Assembly: GCF_031844705.1 (NCBI RefSeq)
Contig: NZ_CP134609.1
Location: forward strand, 6,510,001-6,574,000
Length of the DNA stretch: 64,000 nt
Direction of reading: 5' to 3'
From: Streptomyces sp. ITFR-16
Lineage (GTDB): Bacteria > Actinomycetota > Actinomycetes > Streptomycetales > Streptomycetaceae
Position numbers and translations under genes: made by a program. Each line of letters begins with the position of its first letter. The stretch's first letter is position 1. This document shows positions 48,401 to 57,430 of the stretch, one piece after another. Under the pieces are notes generated by a model. It worked only from the letters and a program-made list of their open reading frames with translations. It did no database searches and was not told the origin of the DNA.

Positions 48401-49165
48401 TCAGAAGCGCCTGGCGCCCAGATCCCGCGAGACCGCCCGGGCGCAGTCCCGCACCGCCGCCACCAGCTCGGGGCGCAGCTCGCCGTCCTTGCAGACCCGT
48501 TCCACCGCACCGGTGACGGCGACGGCTCCCACCGGCATCCGGCGCCGGTCGTGGACCGGGGCGGCCACCGCGGCCACCCCCTCCCAGGTCTCCTCCACGT
48601 CGGCGGCCCAGCCCCGGGCCCGGATCAGGTCGAGCAGCGACTCGAACTCATCCGGATCGGTGACGGTGCGGGGCGTGAACGACTGCCGCTCGGCCTCCAG
48701 GACCTCCGTGTGGGCGACCGGGTCGTAGGCGCACAGCACCTTGCCCAGCGCCGTGGAGTGCAGGGGCTGCATGGCCCCGACCTCCAGGACCTGCCGGCTG
48801 TCGTCGGGCCGGAAGACGTGGTGCACGATCAGGACGCCCTGCTGGTGCAGGACGCCCAGATGGGCGCTCTCGCCGCTGGAGCGGGCCAGGTCGTCCGTCC
48901 AGACCAGGGCGCGGGCCCGCAGCTCGTGGACGTCGAGGTAGCTGTTGCCGAGCCGCAGCAGCTCCGCGCCCAGCTGGTAGCGGCCGGACGCCGCGTCCTG
49001 CTCGACGAAGCCCTCGTGCTGGAGCGTGCGCAGGATGCCGTGTGCGGTGCCCTTGGCCAGGCCCAGTGAGGAGGCGATGTCGGACAGTCCCAGCCGCCGC
49101 TCACCGCCTGCCAGCAGACGCAGCATCGCGGCCGCCCGCTCCAGCGACTGGATGTTCTTGGCCAT
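48401..49165 (-). CDS. gylR: IclR-family repressor of the glycerol operon
   Basis: 254 aa. N-terminal winged helix (QSLERAAAMLRLLAGGERRLGLSDIASSLGLAKGTAHGILRTL) and an IclR effector domain (MQPLHSTALGKVLCAYDP, GWAADVEETWEGVAAVAAPVHD, PVGAVAVTG). The location just upstream of glpFKD and the length match S. coelicolor GylR, the glycerol-3-phosphate-responsive repressor. ATG 49165 has GAGGAG; the longer open frame upstream runs into the metH side. Confidence 0.9.
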   Translation of the reverse strand: MAKNIQSLERAAAMLRLLAGGERRLGLSDIASSLGLAKGTAHGILRTLQHEGFVEQDAASGRYQLGAELLRLGNSYLDVHELRARALVWTDDLARSSGESAHLGVLHQQGVLIVHHVFRPDDSRQVLEVGAMQPLHSTALGKVLCAYDPVAHTEVLEAERQSFTPRTVTDPDEFESLLDLIRARGWAADVEETWEGVAAVAAPVHDRRRMPVGAVAVTGAVERVCKDGELRPELVAAVRDCARAVSRDLGARRF

Positions 49166-49185
49166 CGCGCCGTACTCCTCCACTC

Positions 49186-49206
49186 GTTCGACAATGCTGA
49201 ACACTA
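49186..49206 (-). promoter_or_regulatory. gylR promoter -10 and overlapping operator
   Basis: GTTCGACAATGCTGAAC (49186-49202) is an imperfect palindrome (GTTC-N2-CA-N-TG-N2-GAAC) and lies at the expected transcription start of a minus-strand TAGTGT -10 box (49206-49201). The shared 12-mer with the glpF upstream region suggests autoregulation. Confidence 0.5.
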
Positions 49207-49402
49207 TCGGCCGATGCCGACCCGTGCTCCATCGCAACGGAAGTCTGCGGTACCCCGTCGGCCCGGACACTCCCGCGAACAGCATGCAGTCCGGCTCGTG
49301 GGACAGAGTGACGGCCGGGGACGCCGCCCGGCTACCCTGGCCGGGTGCGCCTTCCGCCGAAGACGCAAAGCCGACAGCCGTCGCATCCCAGGGAGCACAT
49401 CC

Positions 49403-52400
49403 ATGGCCTCGTTGCCGACCCCTTCCGCCGACAGCCGGAACCGAGCCGCAGCCCTCCGTGAGGCGCTCGCCACCCGAGTCGTGGTGGCCGATGGTGCCAT
49501 GGGCACCATGCTCCAGGCACAGGACCCCACGCTCGAGGACTTCGAGAACCTCGAGGGCTGCAACGAGATCCTGAATCTCACCCGGCCCGACATCGTGCGC
49601 TCCGTGCACGAGGAGTACTTCTCCGTCGGCGTGGACTGTGTCGAGACGAACACCTTCGGAGCCAACACGGCGGCCCTCGGCGAGTACGACATTCCCGAGC
49701 GGGTCCACGAACTTTCCGAGTCAGGCGCGCGCATCGCCCGCGAGGTCGCCGACGAGTTCACCGCGTCCACCGGACAGCAGCGCTGGGTGCTCGGCTCCAT
49801 GGGCCCCGGCACCAAGCTGCCGACCCTCGGCCATGTCCCGTACGTCACCATCCGTGACGGCTTCCAGGCGAACGCCGAGGGCCTCATCGCCGGCGGCGCG
49901 GACGCGCTGATCGTGGAGACGACCCAGGACCTCCTGCAGACCAAGGCCGCCGTCCTGGGCGCGCGGCGCGCGCTGGAGGCGCTGGGCAGCGACCTGCCGC
50001 TGCTGTGCTCGCTGGCCTTCGAGACGACCGGCACCATGCTGCTGGGCTCGGAGATCGGCGCCGCGCTGACCGCCCTGGAGCCGCTCGGCATCGACATGAT
50101 CGGTCTGAACTGCTCGACCGGTCCGGCGGAGATGAGCGAGCACATGCGCTACCTCACCCGCCACTCCCGTATCCCGCTGCTCTGCATGCCGAACGCCGGC
50201 CTCCCGGTCCTCACCAAGGACGGGGCGCACTTCCCGCTGGACGCCGAGGGACTGGCCGACGCCCAGGAGACCTTCGTCCAGGAGTACGGCCTCTCGCTGG
50301 TCGGCGGCTGCTGCGGTACGACTCCGGAGCACATGCGCCAGGTCGTCGACCGCGTCCGGGGCGCCGCCCTCACCCCGCGCGACCCGCGCCCCGAGCCCGG
50401 CGCCGCCTCGCTCTACCAGACCGTCCCGTTCCGCCAGGACACCTCGTACCTCGCGATCGGCGAGCGGACGAACGCCAACGGCTCGAAGAAGTTCCGCGAG
50501 GCCATGCTGGAGGCCCGCTGGGACGACTGCGTGGAGATGGCCCGCGACCAGATCCGCGAGGGCGCGCACATGCTCGACCTCTGCGTCGACTACGTGGGCC
50601 GCGACGGCGTCGCCGACATGCAGGAGCTGGCCGGCCGCTTCGCCACCGCCTCGACCCTGCCGATCGTCCTGGACTCCACCGAGCTGCCCGTGCTGCGCGC
50701 CGGCTTGGAGAAGCTCGGCGGCCGCGCGGTCCTGAACTCGGTGAACTACGAGGACGGCGACGGACCCGATTCGCGCTTCGCCAAGGTCACGGAGCTGGCC
50801 GCCGAGCACGGCGCCGCGCTGATCGCCCTGACCATCGACGAGGAGGGCCAGGCCCGCACCGTCGAGCACAAGGTCGCCATCGCCGAGCGGCTCATCGCTG
50901 ACCTGACCGGCACCTGGGGCATCCAGGAGTCGGACATCCTGATCGACACCCTGACCTTCACCATCTGTACCGGTCAGGAGGAGTCGCGCAAGGACGGCAT
51001 CGCCACCATCGGCGCCATCCGCGAGCTCAAGCAGCGCCACCCCGACGTGCAGACCACCCTCGGTCTGTCCAACATCTCCTTCGGCCTCAACCCGGCCGCC
51101 CGGGTCGTGCTCAACTCCGTCTTCCTCGACGAGTGCGTCAAGGCGGGCCTCGACTCCGCCATCGTGCACGCCTCGAAGATCCTGCCGATCGCCCGGCTGG
51201 AGGAGGAGCAGGTCAAGGTCGCCCTCGACCTCATCTACGACCGCCGCGCCGAGGGCTACGACCCCCTGCAGAAGCTCATGGAGCTCTTCGAGGGCGTCAA
51301 CATGAAGTCGATGAAGGCGGGCAAGGCCGAGGAACTGCTCGCCCTGCCGCTCGACGAGCGCCTCCAGCGCCGCATCATCGACGGCGAGAAGAACGGCCTG
51401 GAGACCGATCTCGCCGAGGCGCTCCAGACCCGCCCGGCCCTCGACATCGTCAACGACACCCTGCTCGAGGGCATGAAGGTCGTCGGCGAGCTCTTCGGCT
51501 CCGGCCAGATGCAGCTGCCCTTCGTGCTCCAGTCCGCCGAGGTCATGAAGAGCGCGGTGGCCTATCTGGAACCGCACATGGAGAAGTCGGACGCCGAGGG
51601 CAAGGGCACCATCGTCCTGGCCACCGTCCGCGGTGACGTCCACGACATCGGCAAGAACCTCGTCGACATCATCCTGTCCAACAACGGCTTCAACGTCGTC
51701 AACATCGGCATCAAGCAGCCCGTCTCCGCCATCCTGGACGCCGCCGAGGAGCACAAGGCGGACGTCATCGGGATGTCCGGCCTCCTGGTCAAGTCCACCG
51801 TGATCATGAAGGAGAACCTCCAGGAGCTGAACCAGCGCAAGCTGGCCGCCGAGTACCCGGTCATCCTGGGCGGCGCCGCCCTGACCAGGGCCTACGTCGA
51901 GCAGGACCTGCACGAGATCTACGAGGGCGAGGTCCGCTACGCCCGCGACGCGTTCGAGGGGCTGCGGCTGATGGACGCGCTCATCGCCGTCAAGCGCGGC
52001 GTCCCCGGCGCCACGCTCCCCGAGCTCAAGCAGCGGCGCGTCCCCAAGCGGGAGACCGCCGTCCTGGAGGTCGAGGAGCCGGAGGAGGGCGTCCGCTCGG
52101 ACGTCGCCGTCGACAACCCGGTCCCCACCCCGCCGTTCTGGGGCACCCGGGTCATCAAGGGCATCCAGCTCAAGGAGTACGCCTCCTGGCTCGACGAGGG
52201 CGCCCTCTTCAAGGGGCAGTGGGGCCTCAAGCAGGCCCGCGCCGGTGACGGACCGACGTACGAGGAGCTGGTCGAGACCGAGGGCCGCCCGCATCTGCGC
52301 GGCTGGCTCGACAAGCTGCACACCGAGAACCTGCTGGAAGCCGCCGTCGTCTACGGCTACTTCCCGTGCGTCTCCAAGGGCGACGACCTGATCCTGCTCC

Positions 52401-52915
52401 ACGAGGACGGCTCCGAGCGCACCCGCTTCACCTTCCCCCGCCAGCGCCGCGGCCGCCGGCTCTGCCTCGCGGACTTCTTCCGCCCGGAGGAGTCCGGCGA
52501 GACCGATGTGATCGGCCTCCAGGTCGTCACGGTCGGCTCCAGGATCGGCGGCGAGACCGCCAAGCTCTTCGAGGCCAACGCCTACCGGGACTACCTGGAG
52601 CTGCACGGCCTGTCCGTCCAGCTGGCGGAGGCCCTCGCCGAGTACTGGCACGCCCGGGTCCGCTCGGAGCTGGGCTTCGCGGGTGAGGATCCCTCGGACG
52701 TCGAGGACATGTTCGCCCTGAAGTACCGGGGCGCGCGCTTCTCCCTCGGCTACGGCGCCTGCCCCGACCTGGAGGACCGGGCGAAGATCGCCGACCTGCT
52801 CCAGCCGGAGCGGATCGGTGTCCACCTCTCCGAGGAGTTCCAGCTCCATCCCGAGCAGTCCACCGACGCGATCGTCATCCACCACCCGGAGGCGAAGTAC
52901 TTCAACGCGCGGTAG
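49403..52915 (+). CDS. metH: Cobalamin-dependent methionine synthase
   Basis: 1170 aa, full length. The homocysteine domain (VVVADGAMGTMLQ, zinc cysteines in GLNCSTGP and GGCCGTTPEH) is followed by the methyltetrahydrofolate-binding domain (YLAIGERTNANGSKKF), the B12 cap, and the B12-binding domain with the axial-ligand motif DVHDIGKNLV (His near residue 746). The C-terminal reactivation domain (about 930-1170; GYFPCVSKGDD, KYRGARFSLGYGACPDLE) completes it. ATG 49403 follows AGGGAG; the upstream in-frame extension overlaps the gylR promoter. No B12 riboswitch is recognisable in the 237-bp gap before it. Confidence 0.95.
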   Translation: MASLPTPSADSRNRAAALREALATRVVVADGAMGTMLQAQDPTLEDFENLEGCNEILNLTRPDIVRSVHEEYFSVGVDCVETNTFGANTAALGEYDIPERVHELSESGARIAREVADEFTASTGQQRWVLGSMGPGTKLPTLGHVPYVTIRDGFQANAEGLIAGGADALIVETTQDLLQTKAAVLGARRALEALGSDLPLLCSLAFETTGTMLLGSEIGAALTALEPLGIDMIGLNCSTGPAEMSEHMRYLTRHSRIPLLCMPNAGLPVLTKDGAHFPLDAEGLADAQETFVQEYGLSLVGGCCGTTPEHMRQVVDRVRGAALTPRDPRPEPGAASLYQTVPFRQDTSYLAIGERTNANGSKKFREAMLEARWDDCVEMARDQIREGAHMLDLCVDYVGRDGVADMQELAGRFATASTLPIVLDSTELPVLRAGLEKLGGRAVLNSVNYEDGDGPDSRFAKVTELAAEHGAALIALTIDEEGQARTVEHKVAIAERLIADLTGTWGIQESDILIDTLTFTICTGQEESRKDGIATIGAIRELKQRHPDVQTTLGLSNISFGLNPAARVVLNSVFLDECVKAGLDSAIVHASKILPIARLEEEQVKVALDLIYDRRAEGYDPLQKLMELFEGVNMKSMKAGKAEELLALPLDERLQRRIIDGEKNGLETDLAEALQTRPALDIVNDTLLEGMKVVGELFGSGQMQLPFVLQSAEVMKSAVAYLEPHMEKSDAEGKGTIVLATVRGDVHDIGKNLVDIILSNNGFNVVNIGIKQPVSAILDAAEEHKADVIGMSGLLVKSTVIMKENLQELNQRKLAAEYPVILGGAALTRAYVEQDLHEIYEGEVRYARDAFEGLRLMDALIAVKRGVPGATLPELKQRRVPKRETAVLEVEEPEEGVRSDVAVDNPVPTPPFWGTRVIKGIQLKEYASWLDEGALFKGQWGLKQARAGDGPTYEELVETEGRPHLRGWLDKLHTENLLEAAVVYGYFPCVSKGDDLILLHEDGSERTRFTFPRQRRGRRLCLADFFRPEESGETDVIGLQVVTVGSRIGGETAKLFEANAYRDYLELHGLSVQLAEALAEYWHARVRSELGFAGEDPSDVEDMFALKYRGARFSLGYGACPDLEDRAKIADLLQPERIGVHLSEEFQLHPEQSTDAIVIHHPEAKYFNAR

Positions 52916-52969
52916 GACCGCGTTCGACGCGCGGTAGCGGGACGCGTCGTACACTTGTCGGTCCAGTGC

Positions 52970-53007
52970 AGGCCGGTCGCCCTCCCTCCGGGAATGGCGG
53001 CCGGCCT
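52970..53007 (+). terminator. Hairpin after metH
   Basis: AGGCCGGTCGCC (52970-52981) and GGCGGCCGGCCT (52996-53007), 12-bp stem with one T-G pair and a 14-nt loop, ending 28 nt before the next start codon. Confidence 0.55.
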
Positions 53008-53034
53008 TCGCGTCCCTCATGGAAGGTGTGCCGG

Positions 53035-53736
53035 ATGACCAGTACGATCCCCGCGTCCCTGACGCGTACGGCCGAGGGCGCCGCCCTGCAGGCGGTCCTC
53101 CTCGACATGGACGGCACCCTGGTCGACACCGAGGGTTTCTGGTGGCAGGCCGAGGTGGAGGTCTTCGCCGAGCTGGGACACCGGCTGGACGAGGCGTGGA
53201 AGGACGTGGTCGTCGGCGGGCCGATGACCCGCAGCGCCGGATACCTCATGGAGGCCACCGGGGCCGACATCACGCTCGACGAGCTCACCGTGCTGCTCAA
53301 CGACCGCTTCGAGAAGTGCATCGGCCAGGGAGTGTCGCTGATGCCGGGCGCCGCGCGGCTGCTGGAGGAGCTGGGCAGGCACCGGATCCCCACCGCCCTC
53401 GTCTCGGCCTCGCACCGGCGGATCATCGACCGGGTGCTGGAGTCGGTGGGCAGCCACCACTTCGCGCTCACGGTCGCGGGCGACGAGGTCACCCGGACGA
53501 AGCCGCACCCCGAGCCGTATCTCACCGCCGCAAAGGGCTTCGGGGCGGATCCCCGGCTCTGCGCCGTCGTCGAGGACACCGCGACCGGTGTGGCCGCAGC
53601 GGAGGCCGCGGGATGCCGGGTGGTCGCCGTGCCGTCGGTGTCCCCGATCGCACCGGCCACCGGCCGCGTGGTCGTGAGTTCCCTCGAGGAAGTCGATCTC
53701 GCATTTCTCCGGGGCCTGATCACCGGAATGAATTGA
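53035..53736 (+). CDS. HAD-superfamily phosphatase (beta-phosphoglucomutase-like)
   Basis: 233 aa. Motif I LLDMDGTLVDTEG, helical cap, motif II VSASHRR, motif III KPHPEPYL, motif IV EDTATGVAAAEAAG: a complete HAD subfamily IA enzyme. Substrate unknown. GGAAGG precedes the ATG. It follows metH by 119 bp. Confidence 0.88.
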   Translation: MTSTIPASLTRTAEGAALQAVLLDMDGTLVDTEGFWWQAEVEVFAELGHRLDEAWKDVVVGGPMTRSAGYLMEATGADITLDELTVLLNDRFEKCIGQGVSLMPGAARLLEELGRHRIPTALVSASHRRIIDRVLESVGSHHFALTVAGDEVTRTKPHPEPYLTAAKGFGADPRLCAVVEDTATGVAAAEAAGCRVVAVPSVSPIAPATGRVVVSSLEEVDLAFLRGLITGMN

Positions 53737-54098
53737 GCCGTACACCGAGAGTATTTCTGTGAATGAATGGAAAAGCTCTCGCGGCGAACCGTGCGCTTTA
53801 TGTCGGGCCGCCGTGTGGGAAAGTCGCGTGCATGACAAAAGCGTGAATGCGTCACCCCGTGACCTTTCTCACTCGAATGGCCGCATGAAGGGCGTCAAGG
53901 TCCGCCCAAATGTTCGCAACGGCGGACCGAAGTGTCCCGGTTGATGAATCGGTGTACGAAACCTTCCGGAAGTCGAAAGAGCGTCCCGACGACGCCCCGA
54001 TGCCCGGCGATTACGAAGCGGACGGAGCCGGTCCGGCGCGGTCGGCGGCGGCTACTAATGTCGTTTTCTCCATGAACGCATGAGGGAGAACGGCCAAG
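53737..54098. other. 362-bp intergenic stretch, visibly lower in G+C
   Basis: No supported gene. The sequence is clearly richer in A/T than the rest of the window (for example TATTTCTGTGAATGAATGG near 53750 and GTCGTTTTCTCC near 54060). It must contain the promoter of the solute-binding lipoprotein, but no confident -35/-10 pair or long hairpin was found. A short open frame at 53759-53944 has atypical codon use and no ribosome site, and is not called. Confidence 0.6.
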
Positions 54099-55700
54099 AT
54101 GAACCGCAAGACTCTGGTGCTGCCGGCCGTCCTGGGCCTGCTCGCGCCCGTACTCGCCGCGTGCGGCGCGACGGAGGCGGGGGGCGGTGGCAACGGCGCC
54201 ATCGTCGTCGGCACCACGGACCAGTTCGTCGCCTCGAAGGAAGCCCCGGCGCCGCTCGACCCCGCCATCGGCTACGAGGCAGGCGTCTGGAACGTCCTGC
54301 GGCAGACCGTGCAGACCCTGATGAACATCCCGCGCGGCGGCGGCCAGCCGGTCCCCGAGGCCGCGGAGAGCTGCACCTTCACCGACACGGCCAACGAGAG
54401 CTACCGCTGCCGGCTGCGGGCCGGCCTCACGTTCGCCGACGGCAGCGCGGTCACCGCCGATGACGTCAAGTACTCCATCGACCGCGTCATCCGGATCAAG
54501 TCCGCCAATGGGCCGGTCGCCCTCCTCAACAACATCGACACCGTCGAGACCAGGGGCGACCGCGAGGTCGTATTCCACCTCAAGGCCCCCGACGCCACCT
54601 TCCCGTACAAGCTCGCCACCCCGCCCGCCGGAATAGTCCCGCGCGACAAATACCCGGCGGACTCGGCCCGTGACGGATTCCAGGTGGACGGCTCCGGCCC
54701 GTACACCATGAAGCCCGAAGTGAAGGACGATCAGATCGTCAGGGTCGTCTTCACGAGGAACCCGCATTACAAGGGCAGCCTCAAGGTGCTGAACGACCGG
54801 GTCGAACTCGACCATTTCCCGGATGCCACCGCCATGGGCAAGGCGCTCGGCGAGAAGAAGATCGACATGATGACCCGCACCATGTCGCCGGAGCAGGCCC
54901 AGCAGATGCTGGCGAAACCCGAGGACGGCGTCAAACTCACCGAGATGCCGGGACTCGCCATCCGCTATCTCGGATTCGACACCGAGGACCCCGCCGTCAA
55001 GAACAAGGCGGTCCGCCAGGCCATGGCCCAGGTCATCGACCGCGGCCAGATCGCGAGCGAGGTCTACGGCACCACGGCCGAGCCGCTGTACTCACTGATC
55101 CCGTCCGGCATCACGGCGCACACCAACTCGTTCTTCAACAAGTACGGCGAGCCCAGCGCCGCCAAGGCCGCCGCGATCCTGAAGGACGCCGGGATCCACA
55201 CCCCCGTGCGCTTCACCCTGCACTACACGAGCGACTACTACGGCCAGGCCACCGCCACCGAGTTCGGGATGCTGAAGAAGCAGCTCAACGCCACCGGACT
55301 CTTCGACGTGGACATCAAGGGCACCCCCTGGGCGAAGTACCGCCCCGCCGAGGTGCGCGGCGACTACGGCGTCTACGGCATGGGCTGGTTCCCCGACTTC
55401 CCGGACCCGGACAACTACACGGCGCCGTTCCTCGACGAGGACAACTTCCTCAACTCGCCCTACCGGTCCACCGAGGCGCAGAAGACCCTCATCCCGAGGT
55501 CCCGCCGCGAGCCCGACCGCAGCGCCGTCGCCACGACCTTCAAGCACCTCCAGGACATCGTCGCCGAGGACGTACCCGTCCTCCCCGTCTGGCAGGGCAA
55601 GCAGTACGTCGCCTCGCTGGACGGCCTCACCGGCGTCGAATGGGCGGTCAACTCCTCCGCCGACATCCACCTGTGGGAGCTCGGCCGGGGCACCGGCTGA
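54099..55700 (+). CDS. Family 5 (oligopeptide/nickel-type) substrate-binding lipoprotein, orphan
   Basis: 533 aa. Lipoprotein signal ending LAAC (cysteine 22), then the SBP_bac_5 fold: RAGLTFADGSAVTADDVKYSIDRV, DGSGPYTM, AVRQAMAQVIDRGQI, YGMGWFPDFPDPDNY. Binds a peptide or similar ligand. No permease or ATPase gene is adjacent, so it must serve a transporter elsewhere or act alone as a sensor or scavenger. GGGAG ribosome site. Several codons are A/T-ending, more than in neighbouring genes. Confidence 0.88.
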   Translation: MNRKTLVLPAVLGLLAPVLAACGATEAGGGGNGAIVVGTTDQFVASKEAPAPLDPAIGYEAGVWNVLRQTVQTLMNIPRGGGQPVPEAAESCTFTDTANESYRCRLRAGLTFADGSAVTADDVKYSIDRVIRIKSANGPVALLNNIDTVETRGDREVVFHLKAPDATFPYKLATPPAGIVPRDKYPADSARDGFQVDGSGPYTMKPEVKDDQIVRVVFTRNPHYKGSLKVLNDRVELDHFPDATAMGKALGEKKIDMMTRTMSPEQAQQMLAKPEDGVKLTEMPGLAIRYLGFDTEDPAVKNKAVRQAMAQVIDRGQIASEVYGTTAEPLYSLIPSGITAHTNSFFNKYGEPSAAKAAAILKDAGIHTPVRFTLHYTSDYYGQATATEFGMLKKQLNATGLFDVDIKGTPWAKYRPAEVRGDYGVYGMGWFPDFPDPDNYTAPFLDEDNFLNSPYRSTEAQKTLIPRSRREPDRSAVATTFKHLQDIVAEDVPVLPVWQGKQYVASLDGLTGVEWAVNSSADIHLWELGRGTG

Positions 55701-55733
55701 CCGGCCGGGACACCCCGCCCCGGCCCCCGTCAC

Positions 55734-56405
55734 TCACTGGGCGCCGGGGCGCACCAGTCCGCTCTCGTACGCGTACACCGCGGCCTGCACCCGGTCGCGC
55801 AGCCCCAGCTTCGTCAGCACATGGCCCACATGCGTCTTCACCGTGGTCTCGCTGACGAAGAGATCGGCGGCGATCTCCGCGTTCGACAGGCCGCGCGCGA
55901 CGAGCTTCAGCACCTCCACCTCGCGGTCCGTCAGCGTGTGCAGGGTGTCCGGCACCGGCTCCTCGCCGGACGGCAGATGGTCCGCGTACTTGTCCAGCAG
56001 CCGGCGCGTGATGCTCGGGGCGAGCATGGCCTCGCCGCCCGCGACCACCCGGATCGCCTGCACCAGCTCATCGGCCGGGGCGTCCTTCAGCAGGAAGCCG
56101 CTCGCCCCCGCGCGCAGCGCCTCCACCACGTACTCGTCGAGGTCGAAGGTGGTCAGCACCAGCACCTTCGCCGGACCGTCCCGGCCGGGGCCGGTGATCT
56201 GGCGCGTCGCCTCGACCCCGTCCATCCGCGGCATCCGGATGTCCATCAGCACCACATCGGGCTGCAGCGCCCGCACCTGGTCGAGCGCCTGGAGGCCGTC
56301 ACCGGCCTCACCCACCACCGCGAGATCGCCCTCCGCCTCCAGAATCATCCGGAAGCCGGTGCGCAGCAGCGGTTGGTCATCGACCAGCAGGACGCGGATT
56401 GCCAC
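55734..56405 (-). CDS. NarL/LuxR-type response regulator
   Basis: 223 aa. Receiver domain with the DDQ acidic pocket (VLLVDDQPLL), phospho-acceptor in VVLMDIRMPRMDG, T in LTTFD and K in FLLKDAP; C-terminal LuxR HTH (LTDREVEVLKLVARGLSNAEIAADLFVSETTVKTHVGHVL). No histidine kinase gene is next to it. GTG start. It begins 9 nt after the RecB-type nuclease stop and is probably co-transcribed with it. Confidence 0.92.
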   Translation of the reverse strand: MAIRVLLVDDQPLLRTGFRMILEAEGDLAVVGEAGDGLQALDQVRALQPDVVLMDIRMPRMDGVEATRQITGPGRDGPAKVLVLTTFDLDEYVVEALRAGASGFLLKDAPADELVQAIRVVAGGEAMLAPSITRRLLDKYADHLPSGEEPVPDTLHTLTDREVEVLKLVARGLSNAEIAADLFVSETTVKTHVGHVLTKLGLRDRVQAAVYAYESGLVRPGAQ

Positions 56406-56414
56406 AGGAACTCC

Positions 56415-57326
56415 TCAATGTCCTTCAACGGCCACCGACCGGCCGGCCTCGGCCCGGACGCGGTCCATTCTGCCCTGGTCATCCTGCGCCGGTTCCGCCG
56501 GGCGCACCGACAGCGGATAGACCGGGGGAGTCCCGCCGAATTCCGGACAGAGCGCCTGATGGTCGCACCAGCCGCACAGCTTCGTCGGCCGCGGCCGCCA
56601 CTCCCCGGTCTCCGTCGCCAGCGAGATCGCCTCCCACAGCGCGAGCAGCTTGCGCTCCACCCGCTCCAGGTCCGCCACCACCGGGTCGTACGTCATCACG
56701 TCACCGCTGCCGAGATAGACCAGCTGGAGCCGGCGCGGCACCACGCCCTTCAGCCGCCAGACGACCAGCGCGTAGAACTTCATCTGGAACAGCGCGCCCT
56801 CCGCGTACTCCGGACGCGGCGCCTTCCCCGTCTTGTAGTCGACGATCCGGACCTCGCCCGTCGGTGCCACGTCGATCCGGTCGATCACCCCGCGCAGCCG
56901 CAGCCCCGACTCCAGCTCCGTCTCGACGAACAGCTCGCGCTCGGCCGGCTCCAGCCGCGTCGGATCCTCCAGCGAGAACCAGCGCTCCACCAGCCGCTCC
57001 GCCTGCGCCAGCCACGCCGAGAGCCGCTCGCCCTCCGGATCCTCGGCGAACAGCTCCGCCAGCTCCGGCTTCGACTCCAGCAGCCGGTCCCACTGCCCGG
57101 GGATCAGTGCCGTCGCCCGGCCGGGGGTGCGCTCCACCGCCGGGTTGTCGAAGAGCCGCTCCAGCACCGCATGGACCAGCGTGCCCCGGGTAGCCGCCTC
57201 ACTGGGCTTCTGCGGCAGCTTGTCGATGACCCGGAAGCGGTACAGCAGGGGGCACTGCATGAAGTCGCTCGCCCGCGAGGGCGACAGGGACGACGGGGGC
57301 TGAGCGGGCCGCGGCACTGAGGTCAT
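56415..57326 (-). CDS. RecB/AddB-type PD-(D/E)XK exonuclease with Fe-S cluster
   Basis: 303 aa. SLSPSRASDFMQCPLLYRF start, TRGTLVHAVLERLF, nuclease core RGVIDRID and VRIVDYKTGK, and four cysteines (MQCPLL, KLCGWCDHQALCPEF) that form the iron-sulphur staple of AddB/Cas4-like nucleases. It probably processes DNA ends, but is free-standing without a helicase. TAGGGT 6 nt before the ATG (57338-57333) suggests a leaderless transcript. Confidence 0.88.
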   Translation of the reverse strand: MTSVPRPAQPPSSLSPSRASDFMQCPLLYRFRVIDKLPQKPSEAATRGTLVHAVLERLFDNPAVERTPGRATALIPGQWDRLLESKPELAELFAEDPEGERLSAWLAQAERLVERWFSLEDPTRLEPAERELFVETELESGLRLRGVIDRIDVAPTGEVRIVDYKTGKAPRPEYAEGALFQMKFYALVVWRLKGVVPRRLQLVYLGSGDVMTYDPVVADLERVERKLLALWEAISLATETGEWRPRPTKLCGWCDHQALCPEFGGTPPVYPLSVRPAEPAQDDQGRMDRVRAEAGRSVAVEGH

Positions 57327-57430
57327 GGCACGACCCTACGACCCGCCACCGACAACAACCGGCATACCATCGACCACAGACCCTCGCACACTGCATCATC
57401 GTGCCGGACGGCACCGACCGAAGGGACCTC

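Noticed and set aside
49166..49402. Possible cobalamin riboswitch or SAH riboswitch before metH
   Set aside because: No B12 box or SAH-riboswitch core could be read in the 237-bp gap; what is there is the gylR promoter region and an ordinary leader. A covariance-model scan would settle it.
49721..53020. A 1099-codon open frame antisense to metH
   Set aside because: Its translation is low-complexity Val/Gly/Leu/Asp sequence with no domain, and the plus strand encodes a complete MetH.
53759..53944. A 61-codon open frame in the AT-rich gap
   Set aside because: No ribosome site, atypical composition and no recognisable protein feature.
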